Shown here in pieces: positions 27,055 to 39,200 of a stretch of DNA of 47,386 bases (its first letter is position 1; each line of letters begins with the position of its first letter). Source of the DNA: Coriobacteriales bacterium. Lineage in GTDB: Bacteria; Actinomycetota; Coriobacteriia; Coriobacteriales; Atopobiaceae. The stretch is from assembly GCA_030529625.1 (NCBI GenBank), contig JAUMWN010000010.1, forward strand, positions 1 through 47,386, in the 5' to 3' direction. The position numbers and the translations under genes are program-made. Under the pieces are notes generated by a model. The model was not told the DNA's origin. It searched no databases and worked only from the letters and a program-made list of their open reading frames with translations.

Positions 27055-27109
27055 CTGACCTCCGTCTGCCCTGTGCTACAATTTAGTTGAATCGGATAAT
27101 AATCGGATA
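27055..27109 (+). promoter_or_regulatory. Predicted promoter and operator of the toxin-antitoxin operon
   Basis: CTGACC (27055-27060), 16 bases, TACAAT (27077-27082). Two direct repeats AATCGGATA at 27090-27098 and 27101-27109 are spaced 11 bases, one helical turn, between the -10 box and the ribosome-binding site. This is where a Phd/YefM-type antitoxin usually autorepresses. Confidence 0.6.
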
Positions 27110-27120
27110 AGGAGCGGAAA

Positions 27121-27429
27121 ATGGAAGCCATCTACCCCATTACGGCATTGCAAAAGGGCAACGCAAAGATAAAGGCCGAGGCGCGCGAACGAATGGTGCA
27201 CGTTACCGAGAACGGTCACGCGGCATTCGTGTTTATGAGCGAGGAGGTGCTGGACGAGCTGATCGCCCGCGAGCGCGAGGATGCCGTTTTGGAGGCGCAG
27301 ATGATCGCCTCCATCGACCGTGGCCTCAAGGACTTCGAAGAGGGGCGCTACCACGAGGTGGACTCGGTAGATGAGCTCATGGACATCATCAAGGCGCGTC
27401 GCGCCAAGAATAACCCCGACGCCGCCTAG
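27121..27429 (+). CDS. Phd/YefM-type antitoxin
   Basis: A 102-residue protein. The N-terminal half (AIYPITALQKGNAKIKAEARE.., VTENGHAAFVFMSEEVLDEL) has the Phd/YefM DNA-binding fold with the VTxNGxxxxVxxS pattern. The C-terminal half is acidic and probably binds the toxin. AAGGAG seven bases before the ATG. The toxin gene starts nine bases after the stop. Confidence 0.88.
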   Translation: MEAIYPITALQKGNAKIKAEARERMVHVTENGHAAFVFMSEEVLDELIAREREDAVLEAQMIASIDRGLKDFEEGRYHEVDSVDELMDIIKARRAKNNPDAA

Positions 27430-27438
27430 GAGACGAAC

Positions 27439-27711
27439 GTGAGGAAAGCGCTGCGCATACGGTATACAGACGAGTTTTTGGCCATTACGGAAGAATTGCC
27501 CTTGGATAAGACCATCGAGCACGCTGGAAAGGTCTTCCGCCAACTGCAAACCTTCCCCGACATGGGAAACGCCCGCCCGCGCAAGATGCTGCGCGACCGT
27601 TACGGAGCAGACATCCGGACCATGCCCGTTGACCACTATCTGCTGGTATACCGGCACGACGACGCGACGCTCACCATCGTCTCGCTGGTGTGGGCCGCCC
27701 CCATAAAGTGA
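27439..27711 (+). CDS. RelE/ParE-superfamily toxin
   Basis: A 90-residue basic protein with the RelE/ParE fold order: helices with LDKTIEHAGKVFRQLQTFP, then strands DIRTMPVDHYLLVYRHDD and TLTIVSLVW. The family inhibits translation by mRNA cleavage (RelE) or gyrase (ParE); which applies is not decided by sequence here. The start is GTG 27439 with TAGGAGA upstream. Its stop overlaps the GTG of the phosphopantetheinyl transferase gene, which is unusual for a toxin gene. Confidence 0.88.
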   Translation: MRKALRIRYTDEFLAITEELPLDKTIEHAGKVFRQLQTFPDMGNARPRKMLRDRYGADIRTMPVDHYLLVYRHDDATLTIVSLVWAAPIK

Positions 27712-28415
27712 CCGAGAACGGGGGACGGGCCTTGCCTTCATGTGAGTTTTGGTACTGCGACGTGTTGGGTCTGTACGACGCCAGGGTATTCCGGGAGGCC
27801 ATGGCGCAGCTGCCGTGGCCCGAGCGGCGCGCCAAGGTGGACCGGTTCGTCTTCCAAAAGGACAAGTGCCTGTGTCTTGGCGCGGGTCTTCTGTGCGCGC
27901 ACGCCCTGCGCGAGGCGGGTGCGCACGACCTTGCCATGGACTACGGTCCCCACGGCAAGCCCTACCTTAAAAACCATCCCCACCTGCACTTTAACGTGTC
28001 CCACAGCGGAACCATGGTCGCCTGCGCCGTGTCGAGTGATCCCGTGGGCATAGACGTCGAGGAGCGCCAGCCATACGACGAGGGCGTGGCCCGACTGTGC
28101 TTTACCCACGAGGAGCTCGAGTGGCTGGGGCGGCAAGACGACGCGGACCAGGCCTTCGTTCGCCTGTGGACCCGCAAGGAGAGCTACCTCAAGCTGTTGG
28201 GGACCGGCCTCAGCAAGCCGGCTAACTCCTTCTCGGCCATGCCGGGCGCATACCCCGAGCCCAACATGTGCTTTTGCGAGCGCGAGCTGGCGAATTGCGC
28301 CCTGTGCATCTGCACGCGAGGGCACGCGGCAACTGGGGGGAGCATCCCCCTCGTGTCACTTTGCAACGGGAGTACAATGAGGGGCACATCCCAATGCCCA
28401 ACGGAGGAACCATGA
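27708..28415 (+). CDS. 4'-phosphopantetheinyl transferase, Sfp type
   Basis: An enzyme of about 235 residues that moves phosphopantetheine from CoA to carrier-protein serines, here most likely the four T domains of the adjacent NRPS. Motifs: HGKPYL, FNVSHSG, GIDVEE (metal-binding) and WTRKESYLK. The start is uncertain: GTG 27708 overlaps the toxin stop (GTGA) and has no clear ribosome-binding site, while TTG 27732 has GGGGGAC upstream; the conserved part begins about residue 12. The stop overlaps the MATE start (ATGA). The last about 50 residues are Cys/Gly-rich and poorly like other family members. Confidence 0.9.
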   Translation: MTENGGRALPSCEFWYCDVLGLYDARVFREAMAQLPWPERRAKVDRFVFQKDKCLCLGAGLLCAHALREAGAHDLAMDYGPHGKPYLKNHPHLHFNVSHSGTMVACAVSSDPVGIDVEERQPYDEGVARLCFTHEELEWLGRQDDADQAFVRLWTRKESYLKLLGTGLSKPANSFSAMPGAYPEPNMCFCERELANCALCICTRGHAATGGSIPLVSLCNGSTMRGTSQCPTEEP

Positions 28416-30115
28416 GCACGATTGAGTATCAATACGAGAACAAGCTCATACGCAAGAGCAGCACGCGCTACATCGTGCCAGCCATGATTGGCCTTGTCTT
28501 TGGTCAGCTCTCACCCATGGTTGGCGGCATCTGCATATCGCAGAGCCTGGGCGAGGTGCCGTTCTCGGCCCTCAGCACGGTGGAGCCCGTCAACCTCATC
28601 TTTAGTGCCCTTGGCGCACTGGGGGGCGTAGGCTGCGGCATAACCGTGTCCAAGTGCTCGGGCTCTGGTGACAAGGACGTGGCGGCCCGTGCCTTCACCC
28701 GTACGGTTGTCGCCCTCGCCGTTGCCACGGTCGTGCTTGCCGCGGTGACGTTCGTCTTTACCAATCCCATCCTGCGATTTTTGCAGGCCACGCCCGAGAA
28801 CATGGGCTACGCGCGCGAGTATTTGCACGTCGTGCTGTTGGGGTCGCTGTTTATCGTGTTCATGTTTGCAGGGGACTACATCCTCACTGACGACAACGAC
28901 CCCCAGTTGGTGCTCGTGGCTAGCGTGACCTCGGCCATCATCAACGTGGTCCTCAACCTGGTGCTCCTTGAGGGGTTCCACATGGGCATTGGGGCCAGCG
29001 CGTTTGCCATGGTGTTTGGCGAGTTTGTGGCCGTGCTCATGTTTATCCCGCACTTTAGGAAGAAGGGGAGCTTGTGCCGCTTTGTGCCGCCGCGCAAGCA
29101 CGAGGGAGACCCCAGCACGTTCTCCATCCTCAAGCCCGGCACACCCATGTGCATTATGTACCTCATGTTCGCCATCCAAATGATCGTGCAAAACCTCGTG
29201 CTCGGTAAGGAGAGTGGCACGAGCGGCTTGGGCAACTCGGCCGTGATCGACAACCTCGTGCTGTTTCTCACCATCTTTACCGCGTCGGCGAGTGAGCCCG
29301 TGATGGCGCTGGCCTCGTCGTATCATGGCGAGGAGAACAAGTGCGGCACGCTGCTGGTAAAGCGCGACATGTACAAGTTTGGTCTGTGTATTCTCGTGCC
29401 CATCATCCTGATTTTGGTGCTGTTCCCCCAGGTGTTTATGGCCCTGTTTGCGATCAAGGACCCGGTGATGCTGGAGTCTCTGCCCTTTGCCATACGCATC
29501 GTGTGCCTGAGCTCCCTGCTCACGTTTACCAACGACTCGCTGGTTAACTATCTGTCGGCCACGGAGCGCGAGCCGCTCGCCAACGTGTCGTACGGCATTC
29601 AAATAGTCGTCAGCATTAGTGCGACGCTGTTGCTGGCACGGGTCGTTCCCATGGATGCCCCGTGGTACGGCACCATGCTGGCAAACGCCTGCGCGTGCGT
29701 GTTTATGCTCGGTGTGGGCAGGCTCGTGCGCGGATTCGTGAAGATGTATCCCGAGAACCTCGTGCTGCTCACGGGCGGCGAGCCTGAGCCGGACCAAATC
29801 GCACACTGGGAGGAGCTGGCCGCAGAGGTCCTGGACCCCGAGCAGGTGGAGTGTGTGGAGGACAAGCTATTTCCTGCGTTTGAAAACGCGATTGCCCAAG
29901 AGCGGCCGCACATGTGCTCGTTTACCGTGCTCGAGCGCGACAACGGAGACAAGGCCGCTATCTTGCGGTTCGACCACAAGGTGAACCTCTTTGCGGCCGA
30001 GAACGAGGATGAGACGGACGAGGAGGAGCTGGCACACGTCTACAACACGTGCGTTGCATCCGAGTTCAACACGCTGCACAGACTCATGATCAACTTCCAG
30101 GGACACACCGGGTAG
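28412..30115 (+). CDS. MATE-family exporter with extra C-terminal soluble domain
   Basis: A 567-residue transporter with about 12 membrane helices in two similar halves (about 15-465) of the multidrug and toxic compound extrusion family, driven by H+ or Na+. About 100 residues after the last helix form a cytosolic domain that loosely follows an RsbW-like HATPase pattern (EDKLFPAFENAIAQE, AAILRFDHKVNLF, SEFNTLHRLMIN) but lacks the ATP-binding glycine boxes. GGAGGAACC before ATG 28412 sets the start and overlaps the PPTase gene. The stop TAG is part of the palindrome at 30112. Position between PPTase and NRPS suggests export of the NRPS product. Confidence 0.9.
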   Translation: MSTIEYQYENKLIRKSSTRYIVPAMIGLVFGQLSPMVGGICISQSLGEVPFSALSTVEPVNLIFSALGALGGVGCGITVSKCSGSGDKDVAARAFTRTVVALAVATVVLAAVTFVFTNPILRFLQATPENMGYAREYLHVVLLGSLFIVFMFAGDYILTDDNDPQLVLVASVTSAIINVVLNLVLLEGFHMGIGASAFAMVFGEFVAVLMFIPHFRKKGSLCRFVPPRKHEGDPSTFSILKPGTPMCIMYLMFAIQMIVQNLVLGKESGTSGLGNSAVIDNLVLFLTIFTASASEPVMALASSYHGEENKCGTLLVKRDMYKFGLCILVPIILILVLFPQVFMALFAIKDPVMLESLPFAIRIVCLSSLLTFTNDSLVNYLSATEREPLANVSYGIQIVVSISATLLLARVVPMDAPWYGTMLANACACVFMLGVGRLVRGFVKMYPENLVLLTGGEPEPDQIAHWEELAAEVLDPEQVECVEDKLFPAFENAIAQERPHMCSFTVLERDNGDKAAILRFDHKVNLFAAENEDETDEEELAHVYNTCVASEFNTLHRLMINFQGHTG

Positions 30116-30161
30116 ACAAAGGGACAGTCCCCCGAGCAAAGGGGACTGTCCCCATTTGTAC
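30112..30161. repeat. Extragenic palindrome, copy 6, overlapping the MATE stop codon
   Basis: GTAGACAAAGGGACAGTCCC at the left and its imperfect inverse GGGGACTGTCCCCATTTGTAC at the right, split by GAGCAAA. The TAG in GTAGACA is the stop codon of the MATE gene. It lies 40 bases before the NRPS start. Confidence 0.85.
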
Positions 30162-30201
30162 AACCCGCCGCTACGACCCATACGAGTAAGGAAGGCCCAA
30201 C

Positions 30202-33200
30202 ATGACCGAGAGGGAATTCAACCAGCTTTTGAGCATTCACAACACCGCCGTCCCCGTGCCCGCTCGCCCGGCCTACCGCCTGCTGCAGGACAGCGCCCAA
30301 GCGCACCCACAACGCACGGCGCTCGTGGCGGCCGACCGCACGCTCACCTATGGCCAGCTCAACGCCGAGGCCAACGCGATTGGCCATGCGCTTGTCGAGC
30401 TGGGAGCTGCGCCCAACACTATGGTCGCCGTGCTCGCCGAGCGCGACTCCTGGGCCTATGTGATGCGCGAGGGCGTCCTCAAGGCGGGCGCGGCCTTCCT
30501 GCCCATCGACCCGGACTACCCCGAGGAGCGCGTGCGCTACATCCTGGAGGACTCGGGATGTAGGCTGCTGCTTGCCACGCAGGCCGTCCTGGACCGGCGC
30601 GCGGACCTGTTTGCGCAGCTTGCAGACCTGGACTTGGCGGTCGTGGAGGCGCGCAAGGCGGTGTTTGCACACGACGTGGCCAACCTCGACGTACCGGTGG
30701 ATCCGCACGACCTGGCCTACGTCATTTACACCTCCGGTTCCACGGGACGTCCCAAAGGCGTGATGATCGAGAACCACAACCTCGTGAACTTCGTCAACGA
30801 CAACGAGAAGAGCCTGGAGGTTAGGAGCTTTACGCGCTACGGCACCACGAGCCTGGCGCTGGCGGCCCTCACGTTTGACGTCTCGATTGAGGAGGAGTTC
30901 ATACCGCTGGCCAACGGCATGACCGTCGTGCTGGTAACGGGCGAGCAGATCATGGGCCCCGTGGCGCTTGCGAACCTGATGCGAGAGAACCGCGCGGAGG
31001 TGCTCACCTGCACGCCAAGCTATCTCTCCAACATGCTCGAGGTTCCGGTCTTTGCCAAGGCCGCATCTCAGCTGCGCTCGATTCTGGTGGGCGCGGAGGC
31101 CTTCCCGGCAGACCTCTACACGCGGCTGCGCACCCTCAACCCCAAACTCAACATAGTCAACAGCTATGGTCCCACTGAGTGCACGGTCGCCAGCACCGCA
31201 ACCGTCATCGACGACACCGCCGACATCACCATTGGCGCGCCCCTGGCTAACTACCACGCCATCACGGTGGACGAGGCGGGCAATCCGCTTCCCCTGGGTG
31301 AGCAGGGCGAGCTCACCATCCTGGGCGAGGGCGTGGGGCGCGGCTACATCGGCCGACCCGACCTCAACGAGCGGAGCTTTGTCACGCTGTTTGGCATGCC
31401 CGCCTATCGTACGGGCGACCTGGCCGTCGTGCGCCCCAGCGACGGAAAGATCGAGTTCCACGGCCGCATGGACGACCAGGTAAAGCTGCGCGGCCTGCGT
31501 GTGGAGCTGGGCGAGATCGAGAAGATCGTGGGCGGTTTTACAGGCGTGCGCCAGGCCGTGGTCGCCGTGGTAAAGGACGCACAGGAGTACCTGGCCGCCT
31601 ACTACGTGGCCGATGGCGACGTGGACGTGACGGCACTCAAGCGCCACGCAAAGAAGTACCTCACGTCGTACATGGTGCCGCAGAGCTTTACACGACTGGA
31701 CGAGTTCCCGCTCACGGCCAACGGCAAGGTGGACAAGCGCGCCCTGCCTGAGCCCGAGCTGGACTACAGGGACATCGTGCCTGCGCAAACCAAGACGCAG
31801 GAGGAGCTGCTCGCCATCGTGCAGGCCATTCTGAGGACCGATCGCGTGGGCGTGACGACCGATTTGTTTGAGGCGGGTCTCTCGTCGCTGGGTGCCATTC
31901 GCCTGTGCAGCGAGATTCGTGAGAAGTTCGACGTCGTTATTAAGACCTCCGAGTTGGTGGAGCATCCCACGATACAGCAGATTGAGACGCTGCTGAGCGC
32001 CGCCGAGGCGGCGGCGACCTACGAGCTGCGCGAGACCTATCCGCTGTCGCAAACGCAGCAGGGCATCTACTTTGAGTGCGCGCGCCATCCCGGCTCCACC
32101 ATGTACAACCTGCCCATGCTCTACAAGCTGGACGAATCGGTGGACGTGGCGCGGCTGCGCGATGCCGTACAGGCCATGGTCGCCGCCCATCCGTACCTGT
32201 GCATGACGGTAGTGAAGGACGAGCATGGCAACCTGTGCGCGCGACGTCAAGATGACCGTTCGTTTGAGGTGGAGGTCGTCTCGTGCGAGGCGCTGCCTGC
32301 GCAAGACGAGCTGGTGCGTCCGTTCGACCTCGACTCGGGCGAGCTGTTGTGCCGCGCCAAGATTCTGCAGACGCCCGATGCCAACTACCTGTACCTGGAT
32401 GCGCACCACATCGTGAGCGATGGTGCGTCCATCGACATTATGGTGGCCCAGATCGACGACGTCTACCAGGGCGGGCCGTTGGATCGCGAGACCTACACGG
32501 GCTATGAGTTCGCGCTCGACGAGGAGCAGGCCCGCGCGTCGAAGCGCCTGGCCAAGGCGCGCGCGTTCTACGACGGCATCTTTGCGGGCTGCGGGGGAGA
32601 GTCCCTGCCGCCCAGGGACGGCGCCAAGGACGCGGGGCACGTCGCCTTTAGGCGCTCTGTGGGCAACGCGGACGGTGCGGCGGTGCGCGCCTTCTGTGAA
32701 GAGCACGACCTCACGCTCAACGCCTTCTTCACCGCCGCCTTTGCCTATGCGCTCAAGGCATACACGAACGCCGAGAAGCCGGTGTTTACCACCATCTACA
32801 ACGGCAGGAGCGACCCGCGGCTTGCCAGCAGCGTGTCCATGTTGGTAAAGACGCTTCCCGTGAGCCTTGTCTGCGATCCTGGCGACTACGTGGTGTCGCT
32901 GGTGGAGGAGTGCAAGAGCTATCTTGTCTCTGCCATGACCAACGACATCTTTAGCTTTGCCGAGATTCGCGGCACCTACGACATCGCAGGCGACGTGATG
33001 TTTGCCTTCCAGGGCGAGTTCGAGCACGACGTCGTGCTGGGCGGTAAGCCTGCCGAGTCCGTTATGCTGGGCCTCTCTCGTGCCCGCGCGGCCTTTGGCC
33101 TGGACCTCATGCTGGATGGTGACAAGATCGTCTTCGAGCAGGAGTACGACCCCAGCGTCTTCTCGCCCAGCACCGCCGACTGCCTCACGCGGCTCACCGA

Positions 33201-36200
33201 CCACGTGGTGAGCGAGTTCCTCGTGCGGGACCGCCTGCGCGACGTAACGTTTGTGTGCGAGCAGGACAAGGAGCTGCTGCTCACGCTGCACGACACGCGC
33301 GTGGAGGTGCCCGAGCGGCCGGCCTACCGCCTGCTGCAGGACAGTGCGCAGGCGCATCCGGACCGGGTGGCGCTCATTGCCTGCGACCGCACGCTCACCT
33401 ATGGTGAGCTCAACGCGCAGGCCAACGCCATTGGACACGCGCTCGCCGAGCTGGGAGCCGCACCCGAGACCAAGGTTGCCGTGCTCGCCGAGCGCGACTC
33501 CTGGGCCTACGTTATGCGCGACGGCGCCCTCAAGGCGGGCGCGGCCTTTATGCCTATCGATCCTGGGTACCCGGAGGAGCGCGTGCGCTATATCCTGGAG
33601 AACTCGGGCTGTGCGCTGGTGCTCACCACACAGGCCGTGCTCGAGGCGCGCGCGGAGCTGTTCGAGCAGCTCGCGGACCTCGATCTCACCGTCGTGGAGG
33701 CCACCTCTGCCGTAGCCGAGCACGACACGTCCAACCTCAACGTGACGGTCGATCCGCACAACCTGGCCTACGTCATCTACACCTCAGGTTCCACGGGCAA
33801 GCCCAAGGGCGTGATGATCGAGAACCACAACCTCGTGAACTTGGCCCACGACGACAAGTACAACCTCGAGACGCAGGTTCTTGTGCGATATGGCCATGTG
33901 ACCTTGGCGCTCGCTGCCCTCACCTTTGACGTCTCGGTGGTCGAGGAGTTCGCGCCGCTGGCCAACGGGCAGACGGTTGTGCTCGCCACACAGGATCAGA
34001 TCATGGATGCCGCCGCGATGGCCGAGCTCATGGTCGCCAACGACGTGACGGCCTTTACCTGCACGCCAAGCTACCTTTCCAACATGATTGAGGTGCCCGT
34101 CTTTGCCCAGGCGATGAAGCAGATCCGTGCGGTGGACGTGGGTGCCGAGGCCTTCCCCGCCGACCTCTATACCAAGCTGCGCGCGATCAGTCCCACCATG
34201 GCCATCATGAACAGCTATGGTCCCACCGAATGCACCGTCACCTGCACGGCAATCTTCCTGGATGGTGCCGACGACGTGACCATTGGCTACCCCCTCACCA
34301 ACGTCCGAACCATCGTGGTCGATGCGGAGGGGCGTCCGCTTCCGGTGGGCGCGCTGGGCGAGCTCACCATTCTGGGCGACGGCGTGGGACGTGGCTACAT
34401 TGGCCGCGACGACCTCAACGCAAGGAACTTCGTGCGCATCTTTAACCTGCCTGCGTATCGCACGGGCGACCTGGCTGTCGTGCGTTGGGATGGCCAGATA
34501 GAGTTCCACGGTCGCGCGGACAACCTGGTAAAGCTGCGCGGCCTGCGCGTGGAGCTGGGCGAGATCGAGAACGTGCTCAACAGCTATCCCGGTGTCCGCA
34601 CGAGCGTGGTGATTGTGGCCCACGGCCAGACGGACTATCTGGCCGCCTACTTCACGGCAGACAAGCCCGTGGATTTGGGCGAGCTCAAGGCGCATCTGTC
34701 CGAGTACCTCACGGCCTACATGGTGCCGCAGGCCCTCATGCAGCTCGCCGAGATGCCGCTCACGGCCAACGGCAAGGCCGATAAGCGCGCCCTTCCCACG
34801 ATTGAGCTTGCGGCCGCCGATATCGTGGCCCCGCAAAACGAGGCGCAGAAGCAGCTCCTCTCGCTGGCGTGCCAGGTCATTGGCCATGAGCGCGTGGGCA
34901 TTACCACCGATCTGTTTGCCGCGGGCCTCTCATCCATTGGCTGCATTCGACTGTGTGCGCTGATTGCCGACGAGCTGGGCAAGACCCTCAAGGTCGCCGA
35001 CATGTTCGACCTGCGCACCGTGGAGGCCATCGAGGCGCACCTGAGCCTTGCCGCGAGCGAGGAGGCATACGAGCTGCGCGGCGAGTATCCGCTCTCGCAA
35101 ACGCAGCAGGGCATATTCTTTGAGTGCCTCCTGCACCCGGACACGACCATCTACAACATTCCCGAGCTGTACCAGCTCGACGACGCGGTGGACATGGAGC
35201 GGCTGCGCGTCGCGCTGCAGGCGGCGCTGCAGGCACATCCGTACCTGTTTGCGACGATTCGCCGCGACGAGGAGGGCCACGCGCGCGCCGTGCGCCACGA
35301 GCCGCAGCCAGTGGACATAGCGCTAGACGACGTGCTGCCGGAGCCGGTCCAGCTCGTGCGCCCGTTTAACCTGGAGTCGGGCGAGCCGCTGTTCCGCGTG
35401 GCCCTGTATAACACCAGCGAGGGCAAGTACCTGTTCCTGGACACGCACCACATCGTGAGCGACGGCGAGTCGCTGGACGTGCTGCTGCGCGACGTGACGG
35501 CTGCGTACGAGGGCGGGGAGGTTGCGCCGGAGACCTACACGGGCTTCGAGTTCGCGCTCGACGAGCAGCGGGCTCGCGCGTCGAAGCGTCTGGATGACGC
35601 CAGGGCGTTCTTCGACGGCGTGCTGCAGGGCAACGGAGGCGACACCATACCGGTCGCAGACGGCACGCCAACCGATGCGGGCAACGCGTACGTGCATGCC
35701 GCGCAAGCTGGTCTGGGCACGGCGGTGCGCACCTTCTGCGAGGAGCGTGGCCTGTCGATCAACGCCTTCTTTACCACGGCGTTTGGCGTGGCGCTGCAGT
35801 CGTTCTGCTTTGCCGAGGAGGCGGTGTTCGCAAGCATCTACAACGGCAGGAGCGACCCGCGCATCGTGCACAGCGTCTCGATGTTCGTAAAGACGCTACC
35901 CATCCTGCTGCGCAACGACCCCAACACGCCGGTGGCTCAGGCGGTGGACGAGTGCCAGGCGTACCTGCTCGACGCCATGGCGCACGACCTGTTTAGCTTT
36001 GCTGAGATACACAAGGTCTATGGCATTACGAGCGACATCCTGTTTGCCTATCAGGGCGAGGTGTCGGATGCCGCCGACACGAGAATCTGTGGCTACGCGA
36101 GCAAGCCCTCCGAGCTCGGTCTCTCGCAGGCCAAGGCGGGCATGGACATAGACGTGTTCCTGGATGGCGACCAGGTGCTTGCCGAGTGCTCGTACAGTCC

Positions 36201-39200
36201 CTCCCGCTTTAGCGCCTACACCGCGCAGGGCCTGCTGCATGCCATGCTCGTGGTGTGCGAGGAATTCGTGGTGCGCGACACGCTTGGCGAGGTGCGTCTT
36301 ACGACCGCCGACGACGAGGCGGCCATCCGCGCCCTGCACGACTCGGACTGGCCCGTGGCGACCCGTCCCGCCTACCGCCTGCTGCAGGATCAGGCGCAGA
36401 TGCACTCTGGGCGCGTTGCGCTCGTGGCCTGCGACCGCACGCTCACCTACGGCCAGCTCAACGCCCAGGCCAACGCGGTTGGCCGTGCGCTCGCCGCAGC
36501 CGGCGCCGCGCCCGACTGCATGGTGGCCGTGCTTGCCGAGCGCGACTCCTGGGCCTACGTGATGCGCCAGGGCGTGCTCAAGGCTGGTGGCGCGTTCTTG
36601 CCCATCGACCCCGAGTATCCCGAGGAGCGTGTGCGCTACATCCTGGAGGACTCCGGGGCGCGGCTGGTCGTTACCACGCAGAGCGTGCTGGATGCGCGCG
36701 CCGACCTGTTTGCCGCGCTTGCCGACCTCGACCTCACGGTCGTGGAGGCTACCGGCGCCGTCGCCTCGCACGAACAGACGAACCTCAACGTGGCGGTGCC
36801 AGACGACGCGCTGGCCTACGTCATCTACACCTCGGGCTCCACGGGACGGCCCAAGGGCGTGATGCTCACCAACCACAACCTGGTGAACTTCGTGGACGAA
36901 AATGAGAAGAACGGCGAGATCCTGGGCTATGTGCGCTATGGCCTCGTGAGCCTTGCCGTGGCGGCGCTCACCTTTGACTTTGCCATCATGGAGGAGTTCG
37001 TGCCGCTGGCCAACGGCCTCACCGTGGTGCTGGCCACGACCGAGCAGATCATGGACCCCGTGGCGCTCTCGCGGCTCATGATTGGCAACCGTGTGGACGT
37101 TATGAGCTGTACGCCGAGCTACATCTCAAACATGCTGGACATCCCCGCCTTTGCGGAGGCGGCCAAGCGTCTGCGTTCCATCGACTTTGGCGCCGAGGCT
37201 TTCCCGGCTGGTCTCTACGACCGTTTGAAGGCCCTCAACCCCTACCTGCACGTGATGAACGGCTATGGCCCCACCGAGGCAACCATCAGCTGCACCATGC
37301 AGGTGGTGGACGGCACGAGCAGCATTACCATTGGCATCCCCAACGGCAACGTGCACGTGGCCACGGTGGACCGTGCCGGCATGCTGCAGCCCCTGGGAGC
37401 TACGGGCGAGCTCGTGATTCTGGGCGATGGCGTCGGCCGTGGCTACGTGGGTCGCGAAGACCTTACCGCGCACAGCTTTATTGAGCTTTTGGGCATGCCG
37501 GCCTATCGCTCGGGAGACGTGTGCCGCATTCGCGAGGACGGTCAGATCGAGTATCGCGGCCGCATGGACGACCAGGTAAAGCTGCGCGGCCTGCGCATCG
37601 AGCTCGGCGAGATTGAGAACGTGCTCAACAACTATGCCGGCGTACGCTCCAGCGTGGTCGTGGTGGCGCATGGGCAGACGGACTACCTGGCGGCCTACTT
37701 CACGGCCGACAACGAGGTGGACATCAACGCCCTGCGCGTGCACCTGGGCGAATACCTCACCGAATACATGGTGCCCCAGGCCATCATGCAGCTGAACGAG
37801 ATGCCGCTCACGGCCAACGGCAAGGTGGACAAGCGCGCCCTGCCCGAGATTCAGGCGGAGGCAGCCGAGATCGTCGCCCCCCAGACCCAGACCCAGCGGC
37901 AGATCCATGCACTGGCCTGTGAGGTCATCGGCGCCGACCCGCACCTGGGCATAACCACCGACCTGTTTGCCGCGGGTCTCTCATCCATTGGCTGCATACG
38001 CCTGTGCGCCCTTTTGGCCGACGCCTTTGGCACATCCGTAAAGGTCGCCGACGTGTACGCCAACCGTACGATAGAGGCTCTGGAGGAGTTCGTGGGCGCC
38101 GCAGGGCAGCAGGAGACCTACGAGATGCGCGAGGAATACCCGCTCTCGCAGACGCAGCAGGGCATCTTTGTGGAATGCCTGCGCATGCCGGGTTCCACGG
38201 CCTACAACATCCCCTTCCTGTACAAGCTGGACGGCTCCGTGGACGCCGCTCGCCTGCGCGATGCGGTACAGACGACCTTGCTTGCGCATCCGTATTTGTT
38301 CATGACGATCCGCACGAACGATTCCGGCGAGGTCGTGGCCGTGCGTCACGAGGCGATCGAGGCTCACGTGGCCCTGCTCGACGCGCTTCCGGCCGACCTG
38401 TCTGCGCTCGTGCGTCCGTTCGACCTTACGGCGGAGGAGCCGCTCTACCGCGCGGAGGTGTATGCCACGGACGAGGGCACGTATCTGTTCCTCGACACGC
38501 ATCACATCGTGAGTGACGGCGAGTCGCTGGACGTGCTGCTCGATGACATATCTGCCGCCTACGCGGGCGGGGAGGTTGCGCCTGAGTCCTACACCGGCTT
38601 TGAGTTTGCGCTAGACGAGCAGAAGGCCCGTGCGTCCGAGCGCCTTGCCAAGGCAAAGGCGTTCTACGACGGCATCTTCGTGGGCTGCGGTGGTGACACC
38701 CTGCCGCCCACCGACGGCAATCAGGAGGCTGCGGGCATCGCGTCCATGCAGGTGCGTGTGCCGCGTGCCGACGCCGTGCGCGCTTTCTGCGAGGCGCATG
38801 GCCTTACCGCTAACGCCTTCTTTACCACGGCCTTTGGCCATGCGCTTCGGGCATTTACTTCGGCAGAGGACGCGGCCGTATTTGCCACCATCTACAACGG
38901 TCGAAGCGATTCGCGCCTCTCGCGTGCGGTGACCATGCTGGTAAAGACGCTTCCGGCACGCCACGAGGGCAAGCCGAAGCAGACGGTAGTCTCGGCCATC
39001 GAAGCGTGCCAGTCCTACCTGCTCGACGCAATGGCAAACGACCTCTACAGCTTTGCGGAGATTAGCCGCGCCTACGACATCAAGGGAACCCTCCTGTTTG
39101 CCTACCAGGGCGACTCTGCCAGTGCGGAGGACCTGAGCCTTTGCGGGCATGCGGCAACAGACATCGACCTTGAGCTCGACCAGGCCAAGTCCGGCATGGA

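Noticed and set aside
30040..33759. A 1239-codon open frame on the minus strand opposite the start of the NRPS gene
   Set aside because: It is antisense to conserved A, T and C domain motifs, has no ribosome-binding site or recognisable domain, and long antisense frames are expected in high-GC DNA.
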